Shown: in pieces, positions 16,401 through 23,453 of the stretch
Layout of the letters: each line of letters opens with the position of its first letter
Position numbering within the stretch: position 1 is the stretch's first letter
Assembly (NCBI GenBank): GCA_028701415.1
Contig: JAQVQU010000014.1
Location: forward strand, 1 to 24,126
Origin: Clostridia bacterium
GTDB taxonomy: Bacteria; Bacillota; Clostridia; Christensenellales; DTU072
Reading direction: 5' to 3'
DNA length: 24,126 nucleotides
Notes under the pieces: model-generated
The model's input: only the letters and a program-made list of their open reading frames with translations
What the model was told of the DNA's origin: nothing
Database searches by the model: none
Made by a program: the position numbers and the translations under genes

Positions 16401-16987
16401 TCAAATGGCCTCAATTCAAATATAGCTGAGATCAAAACCTCGCTCGCTGGCATTATAAATGTCATTGAAGAATCGTCAACAAGTATGTCATTTGCCATCA
16501 ATGAATCTTCTTTAAGTCTATAAGCATAATCTGAAAAAGAAATATCTAAAGATATTGATTCCCCCATTGATGCTCTCTCCTTATTTGAGGAAATAGAAGC
16601 AATGGGCTGATAATCATTAATTAAAATTTTGTGTGGATAGGTCTCAACACTTTCCCATTTCGCAAAAATAGTTTTGCTCTCAATAGCTTTGAATAAGGAG
16701 ATATTAAGTCTATCTGTTTCCGTAAAATCTAAACTTAAAAACCAATCTATAAAAACATATCCTTCTTTAATCGGTAATGAAGGCAAAACTATTCCATCTC
16801 CTTGTCTGACCTGATAACTAATCGTAGGTTGATTTTGACCATCAATTAGAAAAGCTCCACCATTAGCATTAAAACTAATAAATACAGTTTTATTCCCTGG
16901 AACATTTTGGTTTGAACAAGCGTTTAACCCCAAAAAAACAAAGAAAATTAGCATAATTAAAATAATAAATTTAGTTTTCTTATTCAT
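13463..16987 (-). CDS. Giant secreted lipoprotein with InlB B-repeat, F-x-M-P repeats and BspA-type leucine-rich region
   Basis: The 1174-aa product begins with a lysine-rich n-region, a hydrophobic core (about 7-20) and a lipobox L-N-A-C with Cys24, so it should be lipid-anchored outside the membrane. Residues 33-112 form one InlB B-repeat (Listeria-Bacteroides repeat: F-N-A-N-G-G..., W-F..., F-A-K-W). Residues about 115-740 hold roughly eight degenerate 'bacterial repeat' units of 72-89 aa, each ending in an F-x-M-P-like motif plus a beta strand (near 177, 251, 325, 406, 483, 572, 644 and 724; the 251 and 644 copies are degenerate). Residues about 745-890 are unassigned, and about 895-1110 resemble BspA/LRR_5 repeats (I-G-D-Y-A-F..., F-E-S-F-A-F...). 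No sortase motif is seen. Adhesion or substrate binding is a plausible role but unproven. It starts 56 nt after the exonuclease gene with a weak ribosome site and overlaps yggS by 4 nt. Confidence 0.88.
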   Translation of the reverse strand: MNKKTKFIILIMLIFFVFLGLNACSNQNVPGNKTVFISFNANGGAFLIDGQNQPTISYQVRQGDGIVLPSLPIKEGYVFIDWFLSLDFTETDRLNISLFKAIESKTIFAKWESVETYPHKILINDYQPIASISSNKERASMGESISLDISFSDYAYRLKEDSLMANDILVDDSSMTFIMPASEVLISAIFELRPFDINIINEENLEGKILLGARTAKRGENVSIYAIPNMGYKLESITILNTGEQIKDNIFLMSAFDANISVSFSKMDYFEQFTIEINHNNYVSIICSQCVASPGEYVYFDAIASQDYYIESLFANDIQISQNGFVMPFENVVLSAVTNEINYSEKYKLTLSQQPNPIGEQIVRVKGDKEYFSHGEKIELDTSNLVDYVVDSVAINGKFMQLDRLFMPDTDAVITVEVSYRGKRIYFHEESTVDISLSHEYALENELVKISLIESLEGRKFTFKYWEYPNGNEIYTFYDQYSFIMPNYDICIRSDIYDISSQERNIVYEISGEGTILNPVMSAAYNEVVELTLLPNETLKNAIKKVYYEFGSEIIEIFEFKNPIIGLKSFSFSMPNFEIVLYIIFDRYYTVNAYENEKISIFPDKEYAFEGDLIYIDIQGRNNYNISNIVVTVSGFDLDISGYYTVGNINLDLYFRESPPPSVISTIKYFYSEIGGTIKGQDSAKTGSYVPLEIKPDKGYKLSRLMIKKASDPDVNYEQIPDTFIMPGYNVHVKGEFEQSVPESFSLRERYLEINELFLSDYGIYLKRMDNLTAILDYFTSFPEICSFAHYLEEVIIAEKEDGCFYLIIEINLPVLVNSIGQIFHKVYSNFFNEKTIDTQIYSNLVVLSVDGSAKDDYFSFKNGLYKIENSFWVYENEDGTFSTYKYYGDQSYVVVPKIVKINSQNPRIVSRIGKDTFKQTSQIKGLALSNVRILSDYSLSYDKFDIIELDLSQVVIIGKGALSGLKFLNKYYVANDNSKYSVDSQNVLYSKNKDILLSYTAGKETNSYDIPSTCTMIGDYAFYRANNLFYIKFKSDKKIAFIGFESFAFCDSLIQIDLTGNEVNGLANISAIASSDLFISDRAFWRVKGINQYLLPNISRLGQDVFTWDGETELAIDLSSQETPPIIIGNPISMPEEILLNNLSIIVKEESYPEYVSDVLWSNYEGFIVQGVE
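14768..16645 (-). repeat. Protein-level tandem repeats of about 78 residues in the lipoprotein
   Basis: About eight units, each ending in F-I/V/L/S-M-P (or a decayed version) followed by a short acidic turn and a beta strand. The spacing between motifs is 74, 74, 81, 77, 89, 72 and 80 residues. The DNA copies are diverged, so this is an old expansion, not a recent duplication. Confidence 0.75.
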
Positions 16988-17043
16988 AGTCTTTATTATA
17001 TTCCATATTTAGAAATCTTTTAGAGAATTTTTGTGAAAAGAAT

Positions 17044-18585
17044 CTAATTTTTACCAATTTTTAAAAGTTCTTTTAATAATTTTGCAGTAGCAACAGCATC
17101 ATTTAATGCTCTATGCGCATCCCCTGTATCAATTTTAAACTTTTTTCTTAAAACTTCTAAACTTACTCCTGTTGTTCTATGTAAAACTTCTCTAGCCAGT
17201 TTCAAAGTATCGATAACATTATGATCAAAATTATATGAATATTGTCTGGCATAGTAAGTTATCATACCAACATCAAAAGTGGAATTATGTGCTACTAAAG
17301 TACTTCCATAACAAAATTTGAAAAAATCTGGAATTACTTCACTAAAAGATGGAGCGTCTTCTATGTCCTCATCAAAAATATTATTAACTTTAGAAGCCTC
17401 CTCAGGTATATGGATATTCTTTCCTGGATTAACAAATGTCTGAAATTTTTCCTTGATAACACCATCTACTAATTTAACAGCTCCGATTTCAATAATTTTG
17501 TCTTCAGTGATATTTATTCCAGTAGTTTCTAAATCAAAAACTACAATATTTCCTCTAAGTCTATCATCCAATGGACCTTCTGATACAAAGAAAGAACTTT
17601 GGATTTCTTGTTCATATGGAGTTGGTTCAACGGTTAGATAATCAGATGGGACTTCTTTGTACGGCACATCAAGTGTAATACTGCTATAGTCTATATCACA
17701 CACACCTATTTTATCTATAAAAATTAGCCATTCTGCCCTATCATTTTCTCTAGGAGGATTATAGCTACCGCTCACAACAACTGTCATATCATTATTCAAT
17801 TGGTCAACCACATTATATTGCTTTTTATTTTTTGCAAAAAATAGACACTTAACTCTACCAGTTGTATCATTAAGAACAAAACTAGCCCACGGTTTGCTGT
17901 TTTTTCGAGAAATTCCCTTCCTAAAATCTGATAATTTTCCGCATACCACTACTTCATCTCTAATTTTTTCTAAATCAGATATATAAATAGGTTGTTTCGC
18001 AATTGTTTCATATAATGGAGTTTTTAAAGATATATTAATTAGCCGAATTTTATTATTATTGTTTCCAATAAAATTGATTCTTTTTCTTGCTGAATAGTCA
18101 ATTGATTTACTTTCCTCGACAATGAACTCAATCTCCTCATAAATATATTTTTCAAGATGCCTAACAACACTATCAATAATTGAATTATTACTAATATAAT
18201 CCTTTAATTCTTTGCTTGTATTTAATCTTAATTTAATTAAATCATTTTGGGTGATAATATCTACGTCATCATCACAAATTTGGCTCATTATTATTGGATT
18301 GTGTTTGTAAAAATATTTTATTAACTCCGTTTTTATGTATGAATCATCTGATACGGTTTTTCTGTAAATAATTTCGAATATATCTTCTTTTAACAAATCC
18401 TTAGTGTGTTTAACAATAAGGTTTTTTAAATTATCTGACATGTAATTATCATATTTATCTGCAGGAACTAAAATAATAATTTTTAAAAATCCATTTTCGT
18501 TAATAATAACTTCTGCAAGTCTAAAAAATCTATCTTGTTCTGGTAATTTACTATATATATATTCTATAAATTTACTGTTCAACAT
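17044..18585 (-). CDS. PolC-derived proofreading exonuclease: PolC N-terminal region + OB fold + DEDDh exonuclease, without PHP or polymerase
   Basis: This gene sits exactly where Clostridia encode PolC, just after ispG, but makes only 513 aa against about 1400-1450 for PolC. Residues 1-195 resemble the PolC N-terminal region, and 205-297 are an OB fold (D-E-V-V-V-C-G-K..., then A-S-F-V-L-N-D-T-T-G-R-V-K). After a linker of about 50 residues a full DEDDh exonuclease follows (347-510): Asp351 and Glu353 in F-D-L-E-T-T-G, Asp438 in H-N-S-T-F-D, His491 and Asp496 in H-R-A-L-N-D. In PolC the exonuclease is inserted in the PHP domain; here neither PHP half is present (no H-L-H-T motif before it) and the protein ends just after the exonuclease. 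There is no frameshift; 56 nt separate the stop from the next gene. It is likely a proofreading subunit or repair exonuclease. Confidence 0.85.
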   Translation of the reverse strand: MLNSKFIEYIYSKLPEQDRFFRLAEVIINENGFLKIIILVPADKYDNYMSDNLKNLIVKHTKDLLKEDIFEIIYRKTVSDDSYIKTELIKYFYKHNPIIMSQICDDDVDIITQNDLIKLRLNTSKELKDYISNNSIIDSVVRHLEKYIYEEIEFIVEESKSIDYSARKRINFIGNNNNKIRLINISLKTPLYETIAKQPIYISDLEKIRDEVVVCGKLSDFRKGISRKNSKPWASFVLNDTTGRVKCLFFAKNKKQYNVVDQLNNDMTVVVSGSYNPPRENDRAEWLIFIDKIGVCDIDYSSITLDVPYKEVPSDYLTVEPTPYEQEIQSSFFVSEGPLDDRLRGNIVVFDLETTGINITEDKIIEIGAVKLVDGVIKEKFQTFVNPGKNIHIPEEASKVNNIFDEDIEDAPSFSEVIPDFFKFCYGSTLVAHNSTFDVGMITYYARQYSYNFDHNVIDTLKLAREVLHRTTGVSLEVLRKKFKIDTGDAHRALNDAVATAKLLKELLKIGKN

Positions 18586-18643
18586 GTTTCTTTTTTCTTA
18601 ACTATTAAGTAATTAATCGTGTTGTAAGGAAAATAAAAATTCA

Positions 18644-19669
18644 CTAATATTGATCAAAATTATCAATTATTTTTACCAATAGTTCTTCTATTTCGTGGTT
18701 TTCGACTATCCTTACTCGCTTTCCTTTTATATATAGAACTGATTTATCTTTTCCGCCACAAATACCTATATCAGAATTTAATCCCTCACCAATCCCGTTT
18801 ACTAAACATCCCATTATCGAAACTTTTATATCTTTTTTAAGATTCTCATATTTAGTTTCTAAAAATTCAGATATTCTTTCTACGTCTATTTGAGTTCTTG
18901 CACAAGTTGGACAGGCCACAACTTCAAAAAAGCCACCCAACTTTCCTGCAGCTCTCAATAAATACTTTGCTAATTTTACTTCTCGATCTGGGTCTCCAGT
19001 AAGAGAAATCCTTAAAGTATCACCGATTCCTTCATTTAATAGAACACTTAATGAATAAATCGATTTTATTTCGGCAAATTTTCCAAAACCGGCTTCTGTA
19101 AGCCCAATGTGAATTGGATAAGGAGAGTGATTGAATAAATATTTATTTACGATAATACTATCTCTTACATTTGATGTTTTTGCAGAAACAACAATGTTAT
19201 CGAAACCCATTTTCTCAAGTAATAGAACGTTCTTCAAGGCATATTCAGCTAGTTGTTCATTAGATATTAAATCATGTATCGAGCCTCGATTAACCCCTAC
19301 ACGGATTGGAATATTTTCCGATTTTGCTGCATGAACGACTTCTAATAAGTATTCTGGTGGGAAATTTGACGGATTAATGCGAAGTTTATGAACCCCAGAT
19401 TTAATTGCTTGAAGTGCGATTTTATAATCAAAATGCACATCAGCAACTATAGGTAAATCAGTGTTTTTTATAATTTTCGATATATTGATAGCTGCTTCCA
19501 TACTTGGCAATGATATTCTTACAATATCACAGCCCATATCTTTCAATTTATTTACTTGTGTAATTGTGGATATATAATCGGTCGAAATCGTATTTGTCAT
19601 TGACTGTATAGCGATCCTTTGTCCGTTTCCAATTTTTATATTTTTTATTAATACTTCTTTTCTTTCCAT
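18644..19669 (-). CDS. ispG: 4-hydroxy-3-methylbut-2-en-1-yl diphosphate synthase (IspG/GcpE)
   Basis: IspG reduces methylerythritol cyclodiphosphate to HMBPP in the MEP isoprenoid pathway, using a [4Fe-4S] cluster. The cluster ligands are Cys253 and Cys256 in A-C-P-T-C-A-R-T-Q, Cys288 in M-G-C-L-V-N-G, and Glu295 in G-I-G-E. The TIM-barrel start has I-Q-S-M-T-N-T, as usual. The family motif N-G-P-G-E reads N-G-I-G-E. I place the start at ATG 19669, one base after the rseP stop, because the protein then begins M-E-R-K-E-V-L as in the family; an upstream in-frame ATG at 19708 lies inside rseP and lacks a ribosome site. Dxr of the same pathway is encoded two genes upstream. Confidence 0.95.
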   Translation of the reverse strand: MERKEVLIKNIKIGNGQRIAIQSMTNTISTDYISTITQVNKLKDMGCDIVRISLPSMEAAINISKIIKNTDLPIVADVHFDYKIALQAIKSGVHKLRINPSNFPPEYLLEVVHAAKSENIPIRVGVNRGSIHDLISNEQLAEYALKNVLLLEKMGFDNIVVSAKTSNVRDSIIVNKYLFNHSPYPIHIGLTEAGFGKFAEIKSIYSLSVLLNEGIGDTLRISLTGDPDREVKLAKYLLRAAGKLGGFFEVVACPTCARTQIDVERISEFLETKYENLKKDIKVSIMGCLVNGIGEGLNSDIGICGGKDKSVLYIKGKRVRIVENHEIEELLVKIIDNFDQY

Positions 19670-19670
19670 T

Positions 19671-20780
19671 TTATTTAATAAACCTATATAAATCAATAAA
19701 TATTGCAAATAATATAAGCATAAAAAAACCTACAGTATGAATGATCCCCTCTATCTTTTTGCTTACGGGTTTTTTTCGAATAATTTCGATTAAACAAAAA
19801 ACAATTCTTGAGCCATCTAGCGCAGGTATGGGCAATAAATTCATTACTGCTAAATTAGCAGATATAACAGATACAACGAAAGTAAGGGAAGCAAATCCTG
19901 CCTTACCAGCTTCAGTCATAAGTTGTATTGTTGAAACTGGCCCCCCTAAACTGTTTAGCCCAATTTTACCAGTAAATAATCGTCCAAAGATTTGAAATAT
20001 TTTGAATACAATGAAAAACATATAAGAAAATGCTCTAGCAATACTATCAAAAAAAGGAAGCTTCTGAGTACTTAGAGTTCCAGAAAAACCATATCCGGTA
20101 AATTTTTCCCCTGTTTCAGAAGGGATAAAATTATCATATTCATCAAAAGTTCCTACAGTATATTCACCTTTTATAATGGTTGTTTTGATTTTTTCCCCAT
20201 TTCTTAAAATAGTAACTTCTAATGCTCCATCTGATTCTGAAAACTTCTCATAAGCATCACCAGCCTCTAAAATGTTTAAATTTCTGTTGTTAATTTTTAA
20301 AAATATATCCCCCTTTTGGAGCACTCCATTAGAGTTCGCACTATCTGGGTACATATTATCAACAGACAAAACTACTTGACCATAAGCAGAGAAAAAAATG
20401 GTAATGATAATTAAGGCAGAGATAAAATTAAATAAAGCGCCAGAAAACAATACAATTATTCTTTTCCATGCTGGCTGATTGTTAAATGCTGTTGGACTTA
20501 AAGATTCTCCCTCTTCTTCTTCGAAACGACAGAAACCACCCAAAGGAATAGGTCTGATCGAGAATATTTCGCCACTCTTTTTATTAGTTTTTTTAAAAAT
20601 TGGAGGACCAAAGCCAATTCCAAATTCAACAACTTTAAAGCCTAATAATTTTCCAGAAATATAGTGCCCAAGTTCGTGTATTACTATCATAAACATTAAG
20701 GCCAAAAGCCCCAGCAATATATAGCCAATACTTTCCAATACACCAACAAAGGTAATCATACTATAGTCTAAAAAAAACAT
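19671..20780 (-). CDS. rseP: RseP/RasP-type site-2 protease with PDZ domain
   Basis: An intramembrane zinc metalloprotease that cleaves anti-sigma factors and leftover signal peptides after a first extracytoplasmic cut. The 369-aa product has the zinc motif H-E-L-G-H at residues 35-39, the conserved F-G-I-G-F-G-P and R-P-I-P-L-G-G-F segments, a PDZ domain at about 130-215, and N-L-L-P-I-P-A-L-D-G (314-323), with Asp322 as the metal ligand. Four transmembrane segments are visible. The ATG at 20780 is used; an internal ATG at 20759 is also possible. It is placed between dxr and ispG, as in Clostridia. With the M50 gene at 1839-2555, the window holds two site-2 proteases of different subgroups. 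Confidence 0.95.
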   Translation of the reverse strand: MFFLDYSMITFVGVLESIGYILLGLLALMFMIVIHELGHYISGKLLGFKVVEFGIGFGPPIFKKTNKKSGEIFSIRPIPLGGFCRFEEEEGESLSPTAFNNQPAWKRIIVLFSGALFNFISALIIITIFFSAYGQVVLSVDNMYPDSANSNGVLQKGDIFLKINNRNLNILEAGDAYEKFSESDGALEVTILRNGEKIKTTIIKGEYTVGTFDEYDNFIPSETGEKFTGYGFSGTLSTQKLPFFDSIARAFSYMFFIVFKIFQIFGRLFTGKIGLNSLGGPVSTIQLMTEAGKAGFASLTFVVSVISANLAVMNLLPIPALDGSRIVFCLIEIIRKKPVSKKIEGIIHTVGFFMLILFAIFIDLYRFIK

Positions 20781-20811
20781 ATCAAATAATCCACATATAT
20801 ATAATGTTCAT

Positions 20812-21891
20812 TTAATGATTTCTATCTTCAATAAAGTGTCTCACTTCCGTTGCCAAAAGCAATACATCAGTTACATCTGAAAGATACCCATCTTTAAATC
20901 TTTCTAAAGATTTATATATTATATCAGAGATATCATAAAAGCCAATCTTATTATTTAAAAAATGTTCTACTGCGACTTCATCCGCCACACACATGACAGT
21001 ACCCTCATAATCTCCCTTTGATAAAATATTTTTAGCAATGTTTAGGCAGGGGAATCTCTCATAATCTGGTTTGCCAAAAGTAAGAATTCCTATTTCTGAT
21101 AAATCTAAATACTTTGTATCACTTTCTAATCGTACAGGGTAAGATAAGGCATATTGAATTGGAATAGTCATATCTGGATTAGAAAGCAAGGCTTTAATTG
21201 ACCTATCTTTAAATTCAACAAGTGAATGGACTATGCTCTCTCTGTGAATTAAAACATCTATTTTTTGAGTAGAAAAAAGATGTTTTGCTTCGATTAACTC
21301 CATTCCTTTATTCATCAAGGTTGAACTGTCAACTGTAACTTTCAGCCCCATTTTCCAAGTTGGATGTTTGATGGCATCCTCTGAAGTTACTTTACTTAAT
21401 TGCTCCCGATTGAACCCTTTAAATGGGCCGCCTGAAGCAGTTAAAATTAATCGATTAAGCTCGTTTGATTCTTCTAAGCATTGGAGAATAGCTGAGTGTT
21501 CACTATCGACCGGAAATATTGTCTTTCCAGATTCATTTGCAATTTTTCGTAACTGGGTCCCGAAACAAACTAAACTCTCCTTATTAGCTGTAGCAAGTCT
21601 TGAGTCACTTTGTAAAACCGCAATTGTAGGAGTTAAACCGGCAAAACCACTAATCCCGTTAATTACTATATCACAGTCTTTATAGGTCTCAGGATAATTT
21701 AGTGCTGTTGTATCTCCATGAATAACTTGCGAAGGATTAAATTGAGATATTTGGTTACTCAAAAGTTTAATGTTTCTTTTACATGATAAAAGAGCTACTT
21801 CAAAGGAATCAGGGTGTTTAGCAATAACCTGCAACGTTTGGGTTCCAATGGATCCAGTAGATCCTAATATTCCAACTCTTAATTTTTTCAT
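20812..21891 (-). CDS. dxr: 1-deoxy-D-xylulose 5-phosphate reductoisomerase
   Basis: Dxr converts DXP to methylerythritol 4-phosphate with NADPH, the committed step of the MEP pathway. The N-terminal nucleotide-binding motif G-S-T-G-S-I-G is at about residues 10-16. Active-site blocks are A-N-K-E-S, P-V-D-S-E-H-S-A-I, T-A-S-G-G-P-F, M-N-K-G-M-E-L-I-E-A, and H-S-L-V-E-F. At 359 aa it is shorter than the usual 380-400: about 25 residues are missing between the second beta strand region (around residue 55) and the D-I-V-I-N-G-I-S-G segment. All catalytic blocks are intact. The gene is followed 31 nt later by rseP. Confidence 0.96.
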   Translation of the reverse strand: MKKLRVGILGSTGSIGTQTLQVIAKHPDSFEVALLSCKRNIKLLSNQISQFNPSQVIHGDTTALNYPETYKDCDIVINGISGFAGLTPTIAVLQSDSRLATANKESLVCFGTQLRKIANESGKTIFPVDSEHSAILQCLEESNELNRLILTASGGPFKGFNREQLSKVTSEDAIKHPTWKMGLKVTVDSSTLMNKGMELIEAKHLFSTQKIDVLIHRESIVHSLVEFKDRSIKALLSNPDMTIPIQYALSYPVRLESDTKYLDLSEIGILTFGKPDYERFPCLNIAKNILSKGDYEGTVMCVADEVAVEHFLNNKIGFYDISDIIYKSLERFKDGYLSDVTDVLLLATEVRHFIEDRNH

Positions 21892-21897
21892 CTTTTA

Positions 21898-22761
21898 TCA
21901 TTTCCCCAAAAAACTCATAAATATAGCCATAAAAATCACTGCAAAAAAAATGCTATCTAGTCGGTCGGTAATTCCTCCATGTGACCCCATAATTTTCCCA
22001 AAATCCTTAATTCCCGTGCACCTCTTTATTCTGCTTGCAGCCAAGTCACCAATTTCCCCTAAAAAACCTATTGCAATCCCAATAACAGGATAAAATAACC
22101 AAGGATTAAATATATCCTTAAATACTACAATCCTATTAAGAGGAATATTGGTTAACTCAAATAATGCGTAGACAACAAGTGCTCCTAATGCGCCACCAAT
22201 TAGCCCAATAAAAGAGCCTGAATAAGTCTTGTTTGGACTAATCTTAGGAAATATTTTAGGTCCCTTGATAAGGCTTCCAAAATAAAAAGCAAAAACATCT
22301 GCCATCATCGCAGCGCCAATTGCGGTCAAAATAGGTATCATTCCAAATTGATTAATTAATTGCATTCCAACAATCAAGGGTAATAATGGATATATAAAAA
22401 CAAAGATTGAAATCAAAAAATCATTAAACTTTGTGGACGAATCAAAAATATAAAATAAAAACAAGAGAAAGATTGCTATAGCAATTAATAGCATAATCCC
22501 TTGATACCCTAAAAATTTAACTGCAGGGTATGCTAAAATTAAAGCTATAAATAAGGGGATTTGTATTGGTTTATAGCCTGCTTCTTTAACCGCAGAAATC
22601 ATTTCAAATAAAGATATAACCGTTACAATAAGCAATAATGCATCAAAAAAATATTGACCATAATATATATTTTCCCTTTTAATTGTACCGGTCAAGATAA
22701 TAAATCCCATTAATAAACCAAAAAAGAAAAATCCTTGCACCGTTCTTTTGAGAATTTTCAT
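21898..22761 (-). CDS. cdsA: Phosphatidate cytidylyltransferase (CDP-diglyceride synthase)
   Basis: CdsA makes CDP-diacylglycerol from phosphatidic acid and CTP, the entry to phospholipid synthesis. The 287-aa product is very hydrophobic, with about seven or eight membrane segments. It carries the CdsA signature near the C-terminus: S-R-I-K-R-x4-K-D-F-G-K, then H-G-G-I-T-D-R-L-D. The D-V-F-A-F-Y-F-G-S and P-K-I-S-P-N-K-T-Y-S-G-S-F-I-G blocks in the middle also match. The ATG overlaps the uppS stop as ATGA, so the two are translationally coupled, in the conserved uppS-cdsA order. Confidence 0.95.
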   Translation of the reverse strand: MKILKRTVQGFFFFGLLMGFIILTGTIKRENIYYGQYFFDALLLIVTVISLFEMISAVKEAGYKPIQIPLFIALILAYPAVKFLGYQGIMLLIAIAIFLLFLFYIFDSSTKFNDFLISIFVFIYPLLPLIVGMQLINQFGMIPILTAIGAAMMADVFAFYFGSLIKGPKIFPKISPNKTYSGSFIGLIGGALGALVVYALFELTNIPLNRIVVFKDIFNPWLFYPVIGIAIGFLGEIGDLAASRIKRCTGIKDFGKIMGSHGGITDRLDSIFFAVIFMAIFMSFLGK

Positions 22762-23453
22762 TTTATTACATCTCCATAATTTCTTTTAATCTTTTTATAT
22801 TCATTCACTATCTCATAAATATCTTTTTTATTCGCGTCAGGAAAGAGTTTTTCTAAAAAAAAGAGTTCTGTATAAGCACTTTGATAAAGCATGAAATCAG
22901 AAAGTCTCCTTTGTCCTCCATAGCGAATTATTATATCAGGGTCAGGAACTGTTGCAGTATACAATACCCTAACAATATCAGATTTTTCAATGGGAGAATA
23001 ATCAGCGTTTATTAATTTATTTTCTAAAATTGAATTAAAAGCATGTGTGATTTCAGCTCTCCCACTATATGCAATGGCAATAATGATTTTCATCCCGATA
23101 TTATTCAGTGTTGCCTTATTTGCAATAGAAATAGTACTTAGAAGAGGATCCGGAAGGAGGGATATATTCCCGATAAAAACAAGTTTATAATTTCTGTTTT
23201 TTGCTAAGGGTATCAAATACTGGCTAATGAAATCAGAAATAATCCCAAATATTCCTAATACTTCGCTTGCATCTCTTTTAAAATTATCTTCACTAAAAGC
23301 ATAAAGTGATAGCACTGGTATTTTGAGATCCTCTGCTGCATCTATCATTTCTATTACTGCTTCTTTAGCTGCAAAATGTCCACTCAATCTAGGCATCCCT
23401 TTTTGAGATGCCCATCTACCATTTCCATCCATAATAATTGAAATATGTTTCAT
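22758..23453 (-). CDS. uppS: Isoprenyl transferase (undecaprenyl diphosphate synthase family)
   Basis: A cis-prenyltransferase that extends farnesyl diphosphate to the undecaprenyl carrier for peptidoglycan and teichoic acid synthesis. The catalytic M-D-G-N-G-R-W-A motif has Asp9. Other blocks are S-L-Y-A-F-S-E-D-N-F-K-R near residues 49-60, P-D-P-D-I-I-I-R-Y-G-G-Q-R-R-L-S-D-F near 170-187 and Q-S-A-Y-T-E-L-F-F. Several positions differ from the usual motif: G-G-Q-R-R where most enzymes have G-G-E-x-R, A-I-A-Y-S-G-R instead of N-x-A-x-N-Y-G-G-R, and G-H-F-A-A instead of G-H-x-A-G. Context and the core fold make uppS likely, but chain length could differ. Its ATG shares one base with the frr stop. 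Confidence 0.9.
   Translation of the reverse strand: MKHISIIMDGNGRWASQKGMPRLSGHFAAKEAVIEMIDAAEDLKIPVLSLYAFSEDNFKRDASEVLGIFGIISDFISQYLIPLAKNRNYKLVFIGNISLLPDPLLSTISIANKATLNNIGMKIIIAIAYSGRAEITHAFNSILENKLINADYSPIEKSDIVRVLYTATVPDPDIIIRYGGQRRLSDFMLYQSAYTELFFLEKLFPDANKKDIYEIVNEYKKIKRNYGDVIK

Noticed and set aside
17044..18585. polC pseudogene (simple truncation by stop or frameshift)
   Set aside because: The frame is intact, all exonuclease residues are kept, the first PHP half is missing upstream of the exonuclease, and no polymerase remnant follows in the 56-nt gap.
18595..18625. CTTAA-TAG-TTAAG inverted repeat before the exonuclease gene as a terminator
   Set aside because: Stem is only 5 bp, all A/T apart from one pair, and has no U tract; expected by chance in such AT-rich sequence.
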